Below, piece by piece: positions 23,401 through 34,366 of a DNA stretch of 64,000 bases (within the stretch, counting starts at the first letter, position 1; each line of letters opens with the position of its first letter). The DNA comes from Thalassia testudinum (lineage: Eukaryota; Streptophyta; Magnoliopsida; Alismatales; Hydrocharitaceae): NCBI GenBank assembly GCA_037157565.1, contig JAZHRO010000054.1, positions 17,405,501 to 17,469,500 on the forward strand, written 5' to 3'. Under the pieces are notes generated by a model, which did not search any database, had not been told where the DNA came from, and saw nothing but the letters and a program-made list of their open reading frames with translations. Both the position numbers and the translations under genes were made by a program.

Positions 23401-23505
23401 GAAGAGTTACGGTCTGTAAAACCTTGGGGGCTTAATTGAAATTAACCCACCTCTAATTTAAGATGGACCTAAATAATAATTAACCCCACCTGAGCTTATC
23501 TATGA

Positions 23506-24022
23506 ATGAGTACTAATACTGGTATACCAGTACCGGTATTCCATATAAGGGGTACTAGTACTGGTTGACCAGTACCGGTATCCAAGCTATACTGTTTTGA
23601 GTTCCATATCCAAAGAAGTACTAATACTCATAGGGTATTGGTATCCTCCAAAAGAGAACTGATCTCAACGAGTTTCGGTACTTATGAAGAGTACTGGTAC
23701 TTGTTGAGTACCGAATACATTGCCTATAGCCTACCAGTACCGGTACTAGTGACTAGCACTGATACTCGTAAGCTACAAGTTCGAGTGACTTTAAGTCCAG
23801 AACCTGACCTAAGACTCATGTGTACCAGTACTTATGATGAGTACCGGTACATGTAAGTCTCAATTTTGGACTTAAGATGACCAAGAGCTGATATGTAACT
23901 TGCATGCATTGGTATTCATAAAAAATACCGATACTAGCAATCTACAATACACATAAGGGTCCAAAACAGTAACGCTTGAGTACCAATATCCATCTAAAGA
24001 GTACGGGTACTACCTGCAGTTA
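23506..24022. repeat. Array of GTACCGGTAC / GTACTAGTAC palindromes
   Basis: About 520 bases in which palindromic or near-palindromic words of the form AGTACYRGTACT recur, for example at 23539, 23552, 23570, 23679, 23696, 23730-23742, 23823-23850 and 24000. They often come in back-to-back pairs 10-25 bases apart. Intervening sequence is not conserved, so this is not a clean satellite. No coding frame is present. Confidence 0.7.
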
Positions 24023-27000
24023 CGAGATGTGTTTTATGTTTTCTGAGAATGCCAAATCTAAACATACACATGATCTAATGATTCTATGACGAAATAACAG
24101 GCAAGTATATATGGATATATACAACCATGATTCATGTATACAAAATACAAATGTACATCACTAGTCTATATATATTCTAAACACACTTATTGAATACAAA
24201 TAACATACCTGGGTTTATATTGTTTAACAAAGGATTGGGCTGCAAGTTAGGATCTTCCAAGAGTATTCTCACCTTCCTTTGATCGAGAGTAATCAAGAGA
24301 AAACCTTTTCTCCTGTAGTAGCCGCTGCCCTTTTCTCTCTTTCTCCTTCAGCACTCGATGGGGAAGATGGAGGAATTGAGGTAAAAAGCTCTTAGGGACC
24401 TAACCTCTCCATATTAGTAATCAGACAAAACTAATTTCTATTAGCAATTTACAATTCTGCCCATCGAGGAATTGTAATTGTAAAAGGGTCTCTGCACATA
24501 CATAAACATAACCATACTAATCCTTTTGCATTGTAGCCCATATAAAACAAATAACCCTATTTGATCACTTTAAATTATGATCTTAAATGACAGTTACAAC
24601 ACTTATTGTTATTTGATTATATCTATATACTTATTTACATATACTAATCCATATGATAGATTTTAATCAAACAGGAAGAAGAGCAGGTTAGAGATGGAGG
24701 TGGAGGAAAAAGGAGCTGATGCTCAGAGGTGGTGGTGGTCAAAGGTGGAGATCGAGTGGAAGGACAAGGTGATTGACAAGGAGGAGGAGTTTGACATCGT
24801 CATTGGGGAAGGAGAAGGCTTAGACAGTAAACTTTTGGGATTGGAGGACGCTAGTGACGGAGAGGTCAAGAGAAAGGATGAAAAAAAATCCCAATCGTCT
24901 AATCAATCTACAAATATTGATTGAATCATTACCGCTTATTTCCCTTAGAGACGAGCACCTTTAACTCAACTTGAGTCAATGTTTCTCTAACCTGATTAGT
25001 GGACTAACGGAGAGATAACAAAATAACATTTACATTAACAACAAATTTTCTCAGTGTCATTAATAACAATAAGTTCAACTTGACAATAAAAAAATAATTT
25101 TGATAATTTTCAATAACATACACATAAAAATCCCTTAATTTTATTAGATATTCCCATGTTTTGCTCCGTAGATGTACTTTGATAAATATGAATTTTCTTG
25201 GCCTCGCCCCTCCCAAACTTAATTCCCAACTCCAACCCAGTTCTCAAGCATTTCGCTCAAGTAACGTGAAAAGGAATTACGATTGGTCATCCCCCTATAT
25301 TTATGAGCAATGTTTGACCCATGCACAAATCCACGACGAATTTATTAGCCATTGTATTTATCAAATTTCTGTGATTGACTGGGACAGGAGGAAGGATGAG
25401 CCAACCTTTGAGGATGCGGAGCATGAAAGAATCAAACCGTTGGCAAATTTCACAAGCACGTCTCGTCTGAATATCATGGTTTGTATTCGAATGGCGAGAT
25501 TAGCAGCAGGCTCTAAGTGGAAAAAGCTTTCACCCGCATCACAACCATGTTTTCTTTGTCTGTCCTCTCCCTTCACCACTTGCTACATACCAATCTCTTA
25601 TCCTCACTTCCATCGCAAATACCCACCCTTTTGTTAAAGATTAAACATCCACCCTTTCGCGGCAAGATCGAACATTCGCCAGTTGGGGGAGCATTGCATC
25701 ATCGCCGTCACATTGGTGAAAGACACGAGCACACACTGTCTCTCTTGGTTTTTGATTTAACATGACAAATGAACCAATGAACATGGGAATATAATCCGAA
25801 TTCCTGAGAAGTGCTTAATTGGGATTCCTTACAACTTTTACCGAACGATTGAAATGGAAAGGGAAAAGGCCTCTCAAGTTCATCTAAGAAGATGGCTTTG
25901 TTTTTCTTCCCTTCGGGAGAGTTAATTGTTTCCGTCTTTTCTTTCTTACATTCTTTTCCTTTTCAATGAAAGTTAATTTTCAGAAAATAATAAATATAAT
26001 TTTGTTTATACACGGAATCCTACGAAAATGTTCCTAATGGTTTACCCATGGTTCAAGCCGATTAGAAATGTGTAGCACTTAATTTCAACTCCATATTGTA
26101 ATGTTAATCCGAAATAAAGATGCCAAATGTGCATCTAATTCAAATGAGTTCCAAGATATCTTGTAACAAGAAGGAAGAGACATTCAACTCGTCAGTCCAT
26201 ATTCCTTGATATGTGTACGATGTAATTAACAAGTGATATTAAACATAAAATGTTAGGCATTAAGTTTTCAACACAAGGTGGTGAGTTGTTGGGTGTGGAG
26301 GGAAAAAGGAAAATTAAAATGGGGCGTCCATATGGGACTCCAATTAATTATTTGGGACTCCTCCTCTCTATGGAACCTTCCTTCAACAATGGGAGCGGCA
26401 TGCATGGGGTGTAGTGATTAGGCGCAGGCGAGGCAACAACGGACACAACGACGATCGACTAGTGCAAGTTGCAACGCATGCTGTGGCTAATCCGGGTGCA
26501 AGGTGGCATGCAGCGATTGGGGCTGCACGGCAATGTACATGAAGGCATGCGGTAGTGAAGGACTTGATTCTACGTCAACGTCATTGTTGCATGATATTGG
26601 TTTGTCTCATTTTATGTATAGGTCATAGCGATACTTTTGATTGTTATTGCTCAATTGTTGTTGATTTGTTCCTTTATTTTTTCTTTTTTTTTTTTATTCT
26701 GTTGCATATTTTATTGAAAATTACGTGTGAACTTAAATTTTTACAATCGAATTTCTAACTTTATTAAATATCGATTTCAAATTTTTAGTCGAAGTAATCA
26801 ACTAAAGGATTTGTATTTATGAATATGAGATCTTCCTACTTCAAAAGATTAATCGATACCGACGTCAAGGTGTATTTTTTTTCTTTTTTTATTTCTTTAT
26901 CTTCTTCTTATATTTTTACTTTCCCCATTCCACGGGACGTAAATTTCTCCTCATTGAAGGCATCGGAATTCTTTATCTCTTTCTTTTTCTATGAAACGCG

Positions 27001-30000
27001 TTCTCTTATATCATATTCTTTTCTTTACAAAAAGTAATTTAAAAAGAAATAACGAAAAAGAAAAAAGAGATACCATAATATGTGCCAACAAAGGATAGGA
27101 AAGATGGAAGTACTCCTTCACAAGGGCCACATCCATTCATCCTGTCTTTCACACCCCGGTCCTTTCATAGAGGGCCTGTCTGGTTCATGTTCAAAAGGGA
27201 TCAGTGGGTAGTTGCAGGAATTCACGTAGGACCAACAGGGAACTGATAGGTGCCCACATGGGTGCTGGCAAAATCCATGTTCTCAGGTTTTTGGTCCTAT
27301 TCTGCTTTTTATCCCACCAAGAAGTAAGTCTGAGTGGATATTTTTCTCTTTCTTCTTTCTTAATTAAATCAAAAGGAAAATTTGTAGACATCGAGCAGCG
27401 TCTGGGCACAGGGAATTTGAAAAGATGAATAATTCAGACATCAATTGTTTAAAAGTACGCTCCAGTTACGAGAACCCAAAAATGAAGAATAAACAGTGAA
27501 ATTAGAGAATAGTAACTTCACAGGTTATGTCAAGAAAATAAGACGGCTTGAGAAAAATACAGATCGACAATATTACCAATACCATATATCCTTAAATCAA
27601 ATATTCAAACAAATACATTAAATTGAGGAAATATAATTAAGGACAACCAAAAGACTTGGTAAAATAAGCAAATTAAAGATTGTACCCGAAATAAAGGAAG
27701 GAGGAAAAATAAATAAATTTATTTTGCAACATATTTTGTATTATATAGATGAAAGTAATGATTTTAATTGATGTATTTTATTTTTTCATCTTATTTTTTT
27801 ATTGATTAAATATTATTTTTAAAGTAAAAATTTTATCATAAATAAAAAATCATGTTATAAATAAAAAATTATTTTTCCTCGATAAGATAAAAATATATTG
27901 ATAAAATACATTAATATATTTTATCAATATATTTTAATTTTCAATTAATTAAAACTAATTTTCAATTGATAAATTTTAATCTACTTAATTTTTAACTGAT
28001 TAATTTTACTTTAAATCGATTAATTTTTAAGCACACTTCTAAAATAGGTTGTAATGTATATTTCGATACTTGCATCCCTAAAAGGAAGATGGAGTATCGT
28101 CATCCAAACTTTGGACAAATACAGCAACCCGTAAAAGGAAATAGAACAAGTGGCTAATTCTAAGATGAGAACGTGACTCTCTCAAATGTGGCTCCCATGG
28201 AGCAATAAATTTGAAAAAACTCCAATTCCACCATAGATACGTAATGGAAAATTTATGAAACGTAAGGACTTATTCCTTCGTTGGACATGTCAATTCTAGA
28301 ATAAGGGATTCGATGGATTAAGTCGTTTCTTCCTATTTGGTCATAGGTTCTTATCAAATCAAAGAATAAAATTAGATGATCGGTATATTCGAGAGATAAA
28401 ATTTGATAATAATGTAAATATACCTTACATCATATCATGGATGATTTGAATTCAGATTTAAGTATTCTAGGTAGCGAAACGGATTAAAGTTATCGTGCTT
28501 TAAAGTTAGAATAAGTTTGTTTCATAATCAAAAGCAAAATTGAAATAAACTTATTCTCAAGTAAAGTTGATCAACCAGGGAATAAAAGGGCTTTAACACC
28601 CCTAGAGGAAGTTCATCCTTCTACTATCCTGTAAAATTTCTACGGTCTAGGGATTTCTTTCTTAAGTTTAAATAAAGATGAAAATAGAGTAAAATATCTT
28701 GTTATCCGTTAATCTTTATACATATAGATATATAATGTAGGCGTGCGTATGTTCCTGTAGCCATGAGCTTGACTATCAATTTTTTTCAATGTGGATTCGA
28801 AAATGTAAAAGTAGATGCAAAATTGACATACAACGTAAATATGATCTCAACCCACGTTCTTTCTTTTTATGTAAGAAAAGTGTTATATATATGATGTAAT
28901 TTACTACTGTTGAAATTAACAAATCATCTTTGATACAGAGATGTAAAGTCACTTTCACAAATACAATCTTATTTTACACCTATGTAAAATCACTTTACAT
29001 CTTCAAAATAATTTTACAATGATATAAAGTAAAATAATACTAATATAATATTACTTTATACCGATACAATCTTATTTTCAACCAGTGTAAACTAAAATTT
29101 CATTAATATAAAATTAAATTATAAATATTTTTTAAAATATGAGAAATAATTTTACTTAAAAAATAATTTTCCACCTTAAAATTTAATATTTAATCTTTAA
29201 TATTTAAGATTTAATTTCACTAAATTCTAACCTTAAATCCTAAATCTTATATACTAAAGTAAAACTTTACATTTTAAATGAAAAATTATCTTTTATATGT
29301 AAAATCATCTTTTGCAGATCATAATCACTTTATACTAATATAAAATAAAATTATAATAATATAAAAATATTTTAAAATAATTTATCAATATAAATTTATT
29401 ATCCATATAAAATTATTTATCATAAATACATTTTAAATCATAATAATATAATAAAATTTTTAAATATGATGAAAACTATTACATAACTAATCTCATATCC
29501 TTTTATTTTTTTATATTAAATATTAATTATTAAATAAACCCACATTCTCAACTGACTCTTTCTTTTTTTACTTTATATTTTTTAAATACATCTTTCGTTA
29601 ATTTTCTCGTCACACACTTTTTCCTTATAGATTAATATTAAATATATTTTTAAAAAATATAAAATAATAATATATAAAATAATATAATATAAGCACAATC
29701 TAAAGTAATATATTTTTACAAAATAAATTAAATAATACATTTTACAATATATCATATTTTTTTAATTAAATTATTTATTTACCTTTCCAATAGACATATT
29801 TTAATGAACTCTCGCACTAAAATATGAACTCAAAACTAGTAATATATTATAGATTAGACTAAGTAGGTATCTTCCTATCTTTTATCAAAAAGCTCCCAAC
29901 TTGTAAGTGTCCATCTGCAAAACATACCATGCTATGGTGTCTTGTAGGAAAAGTCATTAATTGACATATCCAAAGTTTCAATCCAATAGATTGGAGGTCG

Positions 30001-30947
30001 GAAACTAAAGCAATACATCGTCATTTAACTTTCCCACGGTGTGCATTGGCGTTTCCAACTCCAAAGAAGGAAAGTTCATCCAATACAGAAAGGCAGAAAG
30101 ATGTGCAATAAGAAGTACAAGTCCGTGGATACCCTCGATTCAAAAAGATCACCCGCAAGAAAAATAATAACCCAAAAAGGAGAAAATCAAAGTTAAAATT
30201 GCAAGAGAACCCTCACGGAAAGCTAAGAACAAAAGAAGCCCCCGTCCTGCTCTTCAATCTTCGGGATCTCTGGTTCCGTCCCAAACAGAAGCCCTTCAAC
30301 TACAAATCTCATCTTCTGCATCGCAGCAACAAAAGCAGATCAAAATCATCATAACCGCAAAAATAAAAATACTATCGTACACCGCATGCGCGCAGTTGCA
30401 ATCATTTGCAATCCCACAAATAGCTCCGACTTTTCGAAATTTTGCCAAAAAAATCGAAATTTGGAAACTGCTCCACTTCAGAGCATATCCTCCACCTTCA
30501 AATATTCCGTCTAAATTAAAGGAGTTGAAATTCAAAATACGGCTATTTCATGACCAGCATGCCACAGTCCAATTCCGTTTTATTTTAGAAAATAGGGGAG
30601 ATAGGCCACTTTTCATGGTTTTGAATGCAACAACAACTTACTTTTCAGTTTAGCTCATTTAATCTCGACAAAGTATTTGACAAAAAAAAAAAAACACTCC
30701 AAAAGTATAAGTATTCACCTACAGAATAACTAAGTCAAGGAAAATTTTTCTTTTCAATCTTTTCATAGGAGCACACTTTGCACAATCACCAGACCATTCA
30801 ACGGAGTTGCGTCAAAGATATATCTGATATTTGTGTGTTCGCAAATGATAAGAGAAAAATATATACATATGAATCCGAAGACAATGAATAAAGAGAAGAA
30901 TAACGAACGAAAAGCAGAAACATTAACAAGATAACAAGAAAAAGGCA
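24023..30947. other. Long intergenic region downstream of the GRF gene
   Basis: AT-rich DNA without convincing genes. Frames at 24694-24924, 25161-25637 and 27204-27428 have no recognisable domain. The part 27720-29780 is extremely AT-rich. It contains a perfect-looking palindrome around 27899-27925 (GATAAAATA ... TATTTTATC) and many copies of TAAAATCACTTTAC-like words from 28930 to 29460. Confidence 0.55.
28930..29460. repeat. Degenerate AT-rich repeat region
   Basis: Words such as AAAATCACTTTACA, TAAAGTAAAAT and TATAAAATTA recur every 30-60 bases with substitutions. No clear period was found by eye. Possibly the remains of an AT-rich MITE or minisatellite. Confidence 0.35.
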
Positions 30948-32016
30948 TCACATTGCATACCAACGAAGAGACAAGTGATGGCAAGAAGCCAATGGCGTGG
31001 AGATGGAGAGCTGATTCCTGGACGAAGAAGATGACCTCTCTTCCTCCTCCGCCTCCTCCACCTCCCCCTCCTTCATTAATGGCCACTCGTCGAAGAAACG
31101 CCTTAGGGTCCTCGGGCACTCCCCGTCCTCCTCCCTCTGCGAGTGCTTCACGAGGTCCGCTCCAAGCACAAAGCAGTGCTCCGTTTCCTTTCCATCACCA
31201 CCACCTTCACCCTTCCGCGAATCCGAGCACAACCCAAGTGGCGTGAAGCCGCACCTGCTCCAGGTCCACAGAGCTCGATCTCAACTTTGGTGAGGTACCC
31301 ACAAGAGAAGAATAAGGTAAAAAGACACGAACGAAGTATACGTAGAGCTCACCTCAAGTCCACGTTGGTCGGGGAGGGCTGGGGCTGTGGGCTAAAGTGG
31401 GCGGGTTTGTATTGGTAGGGGTGATGTGGGATGGGATCGGAGGCCAACATGGGGAAGCTTGCGGTGTTGTTGGTGGTGGTCTTTGTGGTTGCTTCCACGT
31501 GCTTTCTTGAACGGTTCTTCCCCCTGTGCATATGCCTCTCGCAGTACTTGGAGTCCGGGTGGGCCTCTTTGGAGCACCTCCACTTCTTGCCATCTGTCCT
31601 CCTGCACCTCCCTGGCTCCGGGTCTTCTGCTCTGCTCTTACCATAGCCCATCTGGAAGCACCCCCACCCAACTGCACAAAAAGATATATATATGGTCATA
31701 TGGTGCAAGTGAGGAGAAAACACTTGGGTGTGTTTCGATGAGGACATAGGAGCTTACTGTTGGGTTGATGGTGGGGGAAGATGGAGGGGGTGGGGGAATC
31801 CACCATGAAGGTGGGAGTGACCCTCTTGAAGGGGAGGAGGAGGTCGGGAGGGACGGGTCTGCCAGAGGCCATGTACTTGAAGATGAGAGCTTGGTGTTCG
31901 AGCTCTTGCCACTGGGAAGGTGTGAAGGGACACCTCATCAGGTTGAAGGTGGCGGTGTCGTTCATCATGGTTTGAGGTGGGGAGGGTAGAGAAGGGGAGG
32001 CCAGAGAGGTGAACAT
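30948..32016 (-). CDS. Growth-regulating factor (GRF) transcription factor, 3 exons
   Basis: Nuclear plant transcription factor that works with GIF co-activators to promote cell proliferation in leaves and other organs. Exons on the minus strand: 31758-32016, 31353-31671, 31254-30948. Introns of 86 and 98 bases have GTAAGC/GCAG and GTGAGC/GCAG borders. Joined length is 885 bases, 294 residues, with frame kept at both joins. The QLQ domain (about 29-65) has the Q-x3-L-x2-Q signature in [15 protein letters not shown]. The WRC domain (about 103-146) keeps C109-x9-C119-x10-C130-x2-H133. C-terminal GRF motifs FFDEWP (246-251) and NQLSIST (273-279) are present, separated by an acidic run. An in-frame stop upstream supports ATG 32016. 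The second acceptor has a weak pyrimidine tract, so that border is slightly less sure. Confidence 0.93.
31493..31514 (-). promoter_or_regulatory. miR396 target site in GRF, non-canonical
   Basis: The coding strand reads CCGTTCAAGAAAGC, then AC, then GTGGAA, covering Arg-Ser-Arg-Lys-His-Val-Glu at the end of the WRC domain. This is where plant GRF mRNAs carry the miR396 site. The usual GRF sequence has CT in place of AC (Lys-Pro-Val-Glu). The site thus keeps pairing on both sides of the known bulge but has an added mismatch next to it. Weaker repression is inference. Confidence 0.75.
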
Positions 32017-32685
32017 GGAAGTGGCATCTTCTACTTAATTATATATACATGGCCAGAGGGATCTCAGAGCAGAAATAAAAAGAGGGAAAAGTGGATGTAA
32101 AGGTGATGACGAGTTATCATTATTCAAAGGAGTTTGATTCTTCTTTTCATGACAGGTTAAATAAAAGTAACTGACGGTGCATGATGTTGGTTTGGTTGCT
32201 ATCTCATGGCACTGCTCCATGCATGGGATGTGCATAGGAAAGGTCAGTTGAATAAGGGCCGCAGAATCTTCTTAAGTTGTGTTTCTTGCGTCATGACATC
32301 CAAACTTTCACCCCAGTTTTCGTGCGGTCCCTGGACTTGTTAGGGAAATCACAAATCATCCCTCATTTGTAAAAATAATAACTAGAATTTTTTTCTTAAT
32401 AGAAGACAAGAGGCGCCAAATTTCATTCGATCTATGACGTAGAGGTAGACAGTCCAATGATGCATGGGATGACTTTCGCGAGAGTTGGCCCAAAATTTTT
32501 AAGAGCACCCAAAAGGAGGTAAAGTTCAGGTAATTAGGAGGAAATTGATCATCTCTATGACGCAAAAATTTTATTCTATTCTACTAATATTAGAACTTTT
32601 CAATATTTGATCAATCGGATCATTGAAAAGAAAGGAAGGGGATGAAGTAAATTAAGGCTTTGATTAGCCCACACAAGTGAAAGTC
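32017..32685. other. GRF upstream region
   Basis: Expected promoter and 5' leader of the GRF gene. A TATATATAA string on the minus strand (about 32040-32050) is only about 25 bases before the ATG, too close for a normal TATA box. No other clear signal was recognised. Confidence 0.4.
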
Positions 32686-33085
32686 CACGCTACTAGAAAA
32701 ATAAATTTTGACGATATTTATTTAATCAAAATTTATTTAGTGATGAATTTAATTAAAATCATCATCTATAGCAGAATATAAACACGACGATTTGAATATT
32801 AACTTTCCATGCTCCTTCCTATGTAAGGAGGTTCCTGCATTGACATAGATAATGGTTTTATTAACGACGGATTTGAATTAGAACTGTTGTCTATGGCAAC
32901 ATCTATAGACCACCATTCTCACACTGTCTTATTTGTTACCGCATTGACATATACGACAATTTTCTATGAGAACCGTCGTGTATGTCATCAAAAATAATTT
33001 TCCTTGGGTGCGAAAACTCGCACCCTAACCTAACTTGAGACGACGGTTTTGGGAGAACCGTCCTATGAGGTCCAATATTTAGCCC
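32686..33085. mobile_element. CACTA-type (En/Spm) DNA transposon end, degenerate
   Basis: CACGCTACTAGAAAAAT at 32686 resembles the CACTACTAGAAAAA terminus of plant CACTA elements with two extra bases. It is followed by subterminal words typical of that group: GCATTGACATA (twice), ACGACGGATTT, AACCGTCGT, and the inverted pair GACGGTTTT/AACCGTC at 33042-33062. No transposase is seen and the other end is not found. Confidence 0.45.
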
Positions 33086-33604
33086 GACTTTGCAAACTCC
33101 CCAAAACCCTACACCCTTTCAATATCCTTTCCCCGACCTCGACAACAACCTCCGACAGCACATCTGCCTCATCCTCGGTAAGCGTGACTCTCCTCCTCTG
33201 ACCTCCTCCAGCCCCCTCCCCTCATTGTCCTCCTCCACAAGGACCTCCCACCTCCGCCACCGCGCAACCTACAACCTCCTCCCAGCCAAGCAAGTGGTCC
33301 TCCCACCTTTGCTGCACATCTACCTATCCGTCCTCCTCCTCCCAGCCACAATTGCCCCCTCCCACCTTCTCCTCCTAGCCGCGACCGACCCCACCCACAT
33401 CCTCCTCCACCTCCTCCCAGCAAGCCGACCCCCACTCCCCCTCCTCCTCTCAGTCGCGCCCCCAACCCCCCCCTCCCCCCCTATCGAGCTCCCCCCTTCC
33501 CCTTGCCACCTCTTCCTCTCAATCAAATTCGCCCCTCCTCCTCTAGCCGAAACCCCCCACCATGCCCTTGGTAGTAACTCCCCCTCCCAACATTTTGATT
33601 TTTA
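33086..33604. repeat. Pyrimidine-rich low-complexity DNA
   Basis: C- and T-rich sequence (CCTCC, CCTCCTCCTC words) that yields a Pro/Leu/Ser-rich open frame at 33090-33605 without a domain. It adjoins the CACTA-like end and may be part of that element or captured DNA. No gene is claimed. Confidence 0.5.
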
Positions 33605-33794
33605 GGTTAACTAAAAAAATATGTAGTACATTAATTAAATGTAAGATGTGTTCAAATTTATGTAATTTTTTTTAATCTTTTGCTTATAAAATTTTATAAT
33701 TTGGTTTAGGTACCTTGCGTCGATCATCAGACACCAATTTTCAATTCACACACTGTGTTGAGGTAGATCAATTTAAGTTAATTAATTTGTGAAT

Positions 33795-33905
33795 GAATGT
33801 GGGGTATGCCAACTTAATTATGTTTAGAATGTGGGGTGTGCCCACTTGATGATATTACAAAGTGTGAATGTTTTTATGAATATGGGGTGTGCCCACTTGA
33901 TGCTT
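33795..33905. repeat. Short tandem repeat around GAATGTGGGGTGTGCCCACT
   Basis: Three copies of a 22-26 base word (near 33796, 33827 and 33879), spaced 31 and 52 bases. Each contains the partial palindrome GGGGTGTGCCC. Confidence 0.65.
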
Positions 33906-33939
33906 ATTGTATGTCTTATGTGAAATTTTTTAAGAATTT

Positions 33940-34170
33940 AAGAAGTTTGGAAGAAGTAATGAGAGAAGAGGGAAAGTGAAAGGAGATGGAGTAGGAGAGG
34001 AAGAGGAGGGAAAGAGATGAATAAAGAAGAATATGAATTAATGAAGGGAAGGATGAGAGAAAGGATAGGGAGAAGAGAGGAAAGAGATGATAAATAAATA
34101 GACAGGACATGAAGAATAGGGAGAGAGATGCATAGAGAAGAATATAAAGGAAGGGAAGGATGGAGGCACC
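33940..34170. repeat. Purine-rich degenerate tandem duplication, ~110 bp unit
   Basis: Two units each contain GGGARAGAGATG, AGAAGAATAT and GAAGGGAAGGATG in the same order (from about 34008 and 34119). The Ser/Leu/Phe-rich minus-strand frames over it are composition artefacts. Confidence 0.6.
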
Positions 34171-34186
34171 ATGCCTTCGGAGCATG

Positions 34187-34366
34187 GAGGCTTCGTTCAT
34201 AATGGGGGGAGAAGTCAAACAATCACCAGCTAGTATGTGCGAAAGGGGTCAGCAACAGTAGCCGTTGTCCAACAAATGCAGACACAGCTCCATGATATCA
34301 ACCTAAAGCTCCATGATGTCACCTCACAGTTTAACCAGCAAACTCAAGCTTGGCAAGTGAAATGAC
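34187..34366 (+). pseudogene. Coding-like glutamine-rich fragment, possibly gag-derived
   Basis: One plus frame reads VVQQMQTQLHDINLKLHDVT followed by SQFNQQTQAWQVK and a stop, after an earlier in-frame stop at about 34226. The heptad-like pattern suggests a coiled coil such as found at the N-terminus of some retrotransposon Gag proteins. No family could be assigned. It is cut on the right by the adjoining LTR. Confidence 0.35.

Noticed and set aside
32040..32050. TATATATAA as the GRF TATA box
   Set aside because: It lies only about 25 bases upstream of the ATG, leaving no room for a leader; the real start is probably further away or spliced.
33090..33605. Proline-rich open frame of 171 codons
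   Set aside because: Low-complexity C/T-rich DNA next to CACTA-like debris; no domain or splice context.
33916..34222. Minus-strand hydrophobic frames resembling transmembrane proteins
   Set aside because: They are composition artefacts of a purine-rich tandem duplication.
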